Made by a program: the position numbers and the translations under genes. Shown here piece by piece: positions 5,318-5,464 of a DNA stretch of 5,464 nt. Under the pieces are notes generated by a model. That model made no database searches, was not told the DNA's origin, and worked only from the letters and a program-made list of their open reading frames with translations. Source of the stretch: an uncultured Lacinutrix sp. (GTDB lineage Bacteria; Bacteroidota; Bacteroidia; Flavobacteriales; Flavobacteriaceae); NCBI GenBank assembly GCA_937916035.1, contig CALGIH010000019.1, positions 1 to 5,464 of the forward strand. Direction: 5' to 3'. Numbering within the stretch: position 1 is the first letter of the stretch; every line of letters begins with the position of its first letter.

Positions 5318-5464
5318 ATGAATTACAAAAAAGCATTAAGTCATACAATTTTTAAAGTTATCTCAGAAGCTGCAAAAGACTTAAATGTTGAAGCCTATGT
5401 AATTGGTGGCTTTGTACGAGATTTTTTACTTGAGCGTGGTTCTCATAAAGATATTGATATTGTA
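5318..5464 (+). CDS. cca: CCA tRNA nucleotidyltransferase / poly(A) polymerase family, N-terminal 49 residues
   Basis: The first 49 codons of a class II nucleotidyltransferase of the CCA-adding enzyme / poly(A) polymerase family, which builds or repairs the 3' CCA end of tRNA. The visible part has YVIGGFVRD (27-35), containing the GG-x-V-R-D flexible-loop signature, and HKDIDIV (43-49), whose DID (45-47) supplies the two metal-binding carboxylates. The window edge cuts the protein immediately after this motif, so the neck, body and any HD domain are not seen and a poly(A) polymerase cannot be formally excluded. The ATG at 5318 is the first start in frame and leaves a typical N-terminal helix (MNYKKALSHTIFKVISEAAKDL). 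It lies 33 bases after tsaC without an obvious own -7 element, so read-through from the tsaC promoter is likely. Confidence 0.92.
   Translation, partial: MNYKKALSHTIFKVISEAAKDLNVEAYVIGGFVRDFLLERGSHKDIDIV

Noticed and set aside
1..5464. tRNA, rRNA, CRISPR array, insertion sequence or attachment site
   Set aside because: No repeat-spacer pattern, transposase, terminal inverted repeats or tRNA-like cloverleaf was seen. The tRNA-related genes here are protein-coding, so no tRNA-flanked island boundary is supported.

Overview
The window looks like chromosomal DNA from a member of the Bacteroidota, most likely a Flavobacteriaceae species. The DNA is AT-rich (about two-thirds A+T by eye). No gene start has a Shine-Dalgarno sequence. 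Four intergenic sites match the Bacteroidota sigma factor -7 consensus TAnnTTTG exactly. The protein sequences also look flavobacterial. No RNA gene, insertion sequence, CRISPR array or long direct repeat is visible, and no gap between genes exceeds 145 bases.

About 4.6 kb on the left is a surface-glycan (lipooligosaccharide core, O-antigen or capsule type) gene cluster with mixed strands. In order it holds: the N-terminal part of a family 2 glycosyltransferase (minus, cut by the window edge); a WaaE/LgtF-like family 2 glycosyltransferase (plus, 362-1099); a NodB-type polysaccharide deacetylase without signal peptide (minus, 1091-1813); a second WaaE/LgtF-like glycosyltransferase (plus, 1892-2638); a GT-B protein resembling CDP-glycerol glycerophosphotransferases (plus, 2653-3795); and a complete family 2 glycosyltransferase with a galactosyltransferase-like C-terminal part (minus, 3790-4578). 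The four family 2 enzymes form two paralogous pairs. Together the genes suggest stepwise assembly of a branched or decorated oligosaccharide on the cytoplasmic face of the inner membrane, with a deacetylation step and possibly a phosphoalditol-type transfer. Donors and acceptors cannot be read from the sequence.

The right 0.8 kb is housekeeping: a short-form threonylcarbamoyl-AMP synthase (4724-5284), then the start of a CCA tRNA nucleotidyltransferase (5318 to the window edge). Both act in tRNA maturation and are probably co-transcribed.

Transcription direction switches repeatedly. Two convergent pairs overlap at their stop codons (9 and 6 bases), and three divergent intergenic regions carry compact promoters. 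The divergent regions at 1814-1891 and 4579-4723 also hold inverted repeats close to the promoters. Nothing here clearly marks a previously undescribed system. The most noteworthy points are the duplicated glycosyltransferase pairs, the cytoplasmic deacetylase, the glycerophosphotransferase-like protein in a Gram-negative glycan locus, and the symmetric elements ahead of the tRNA-modification operon.
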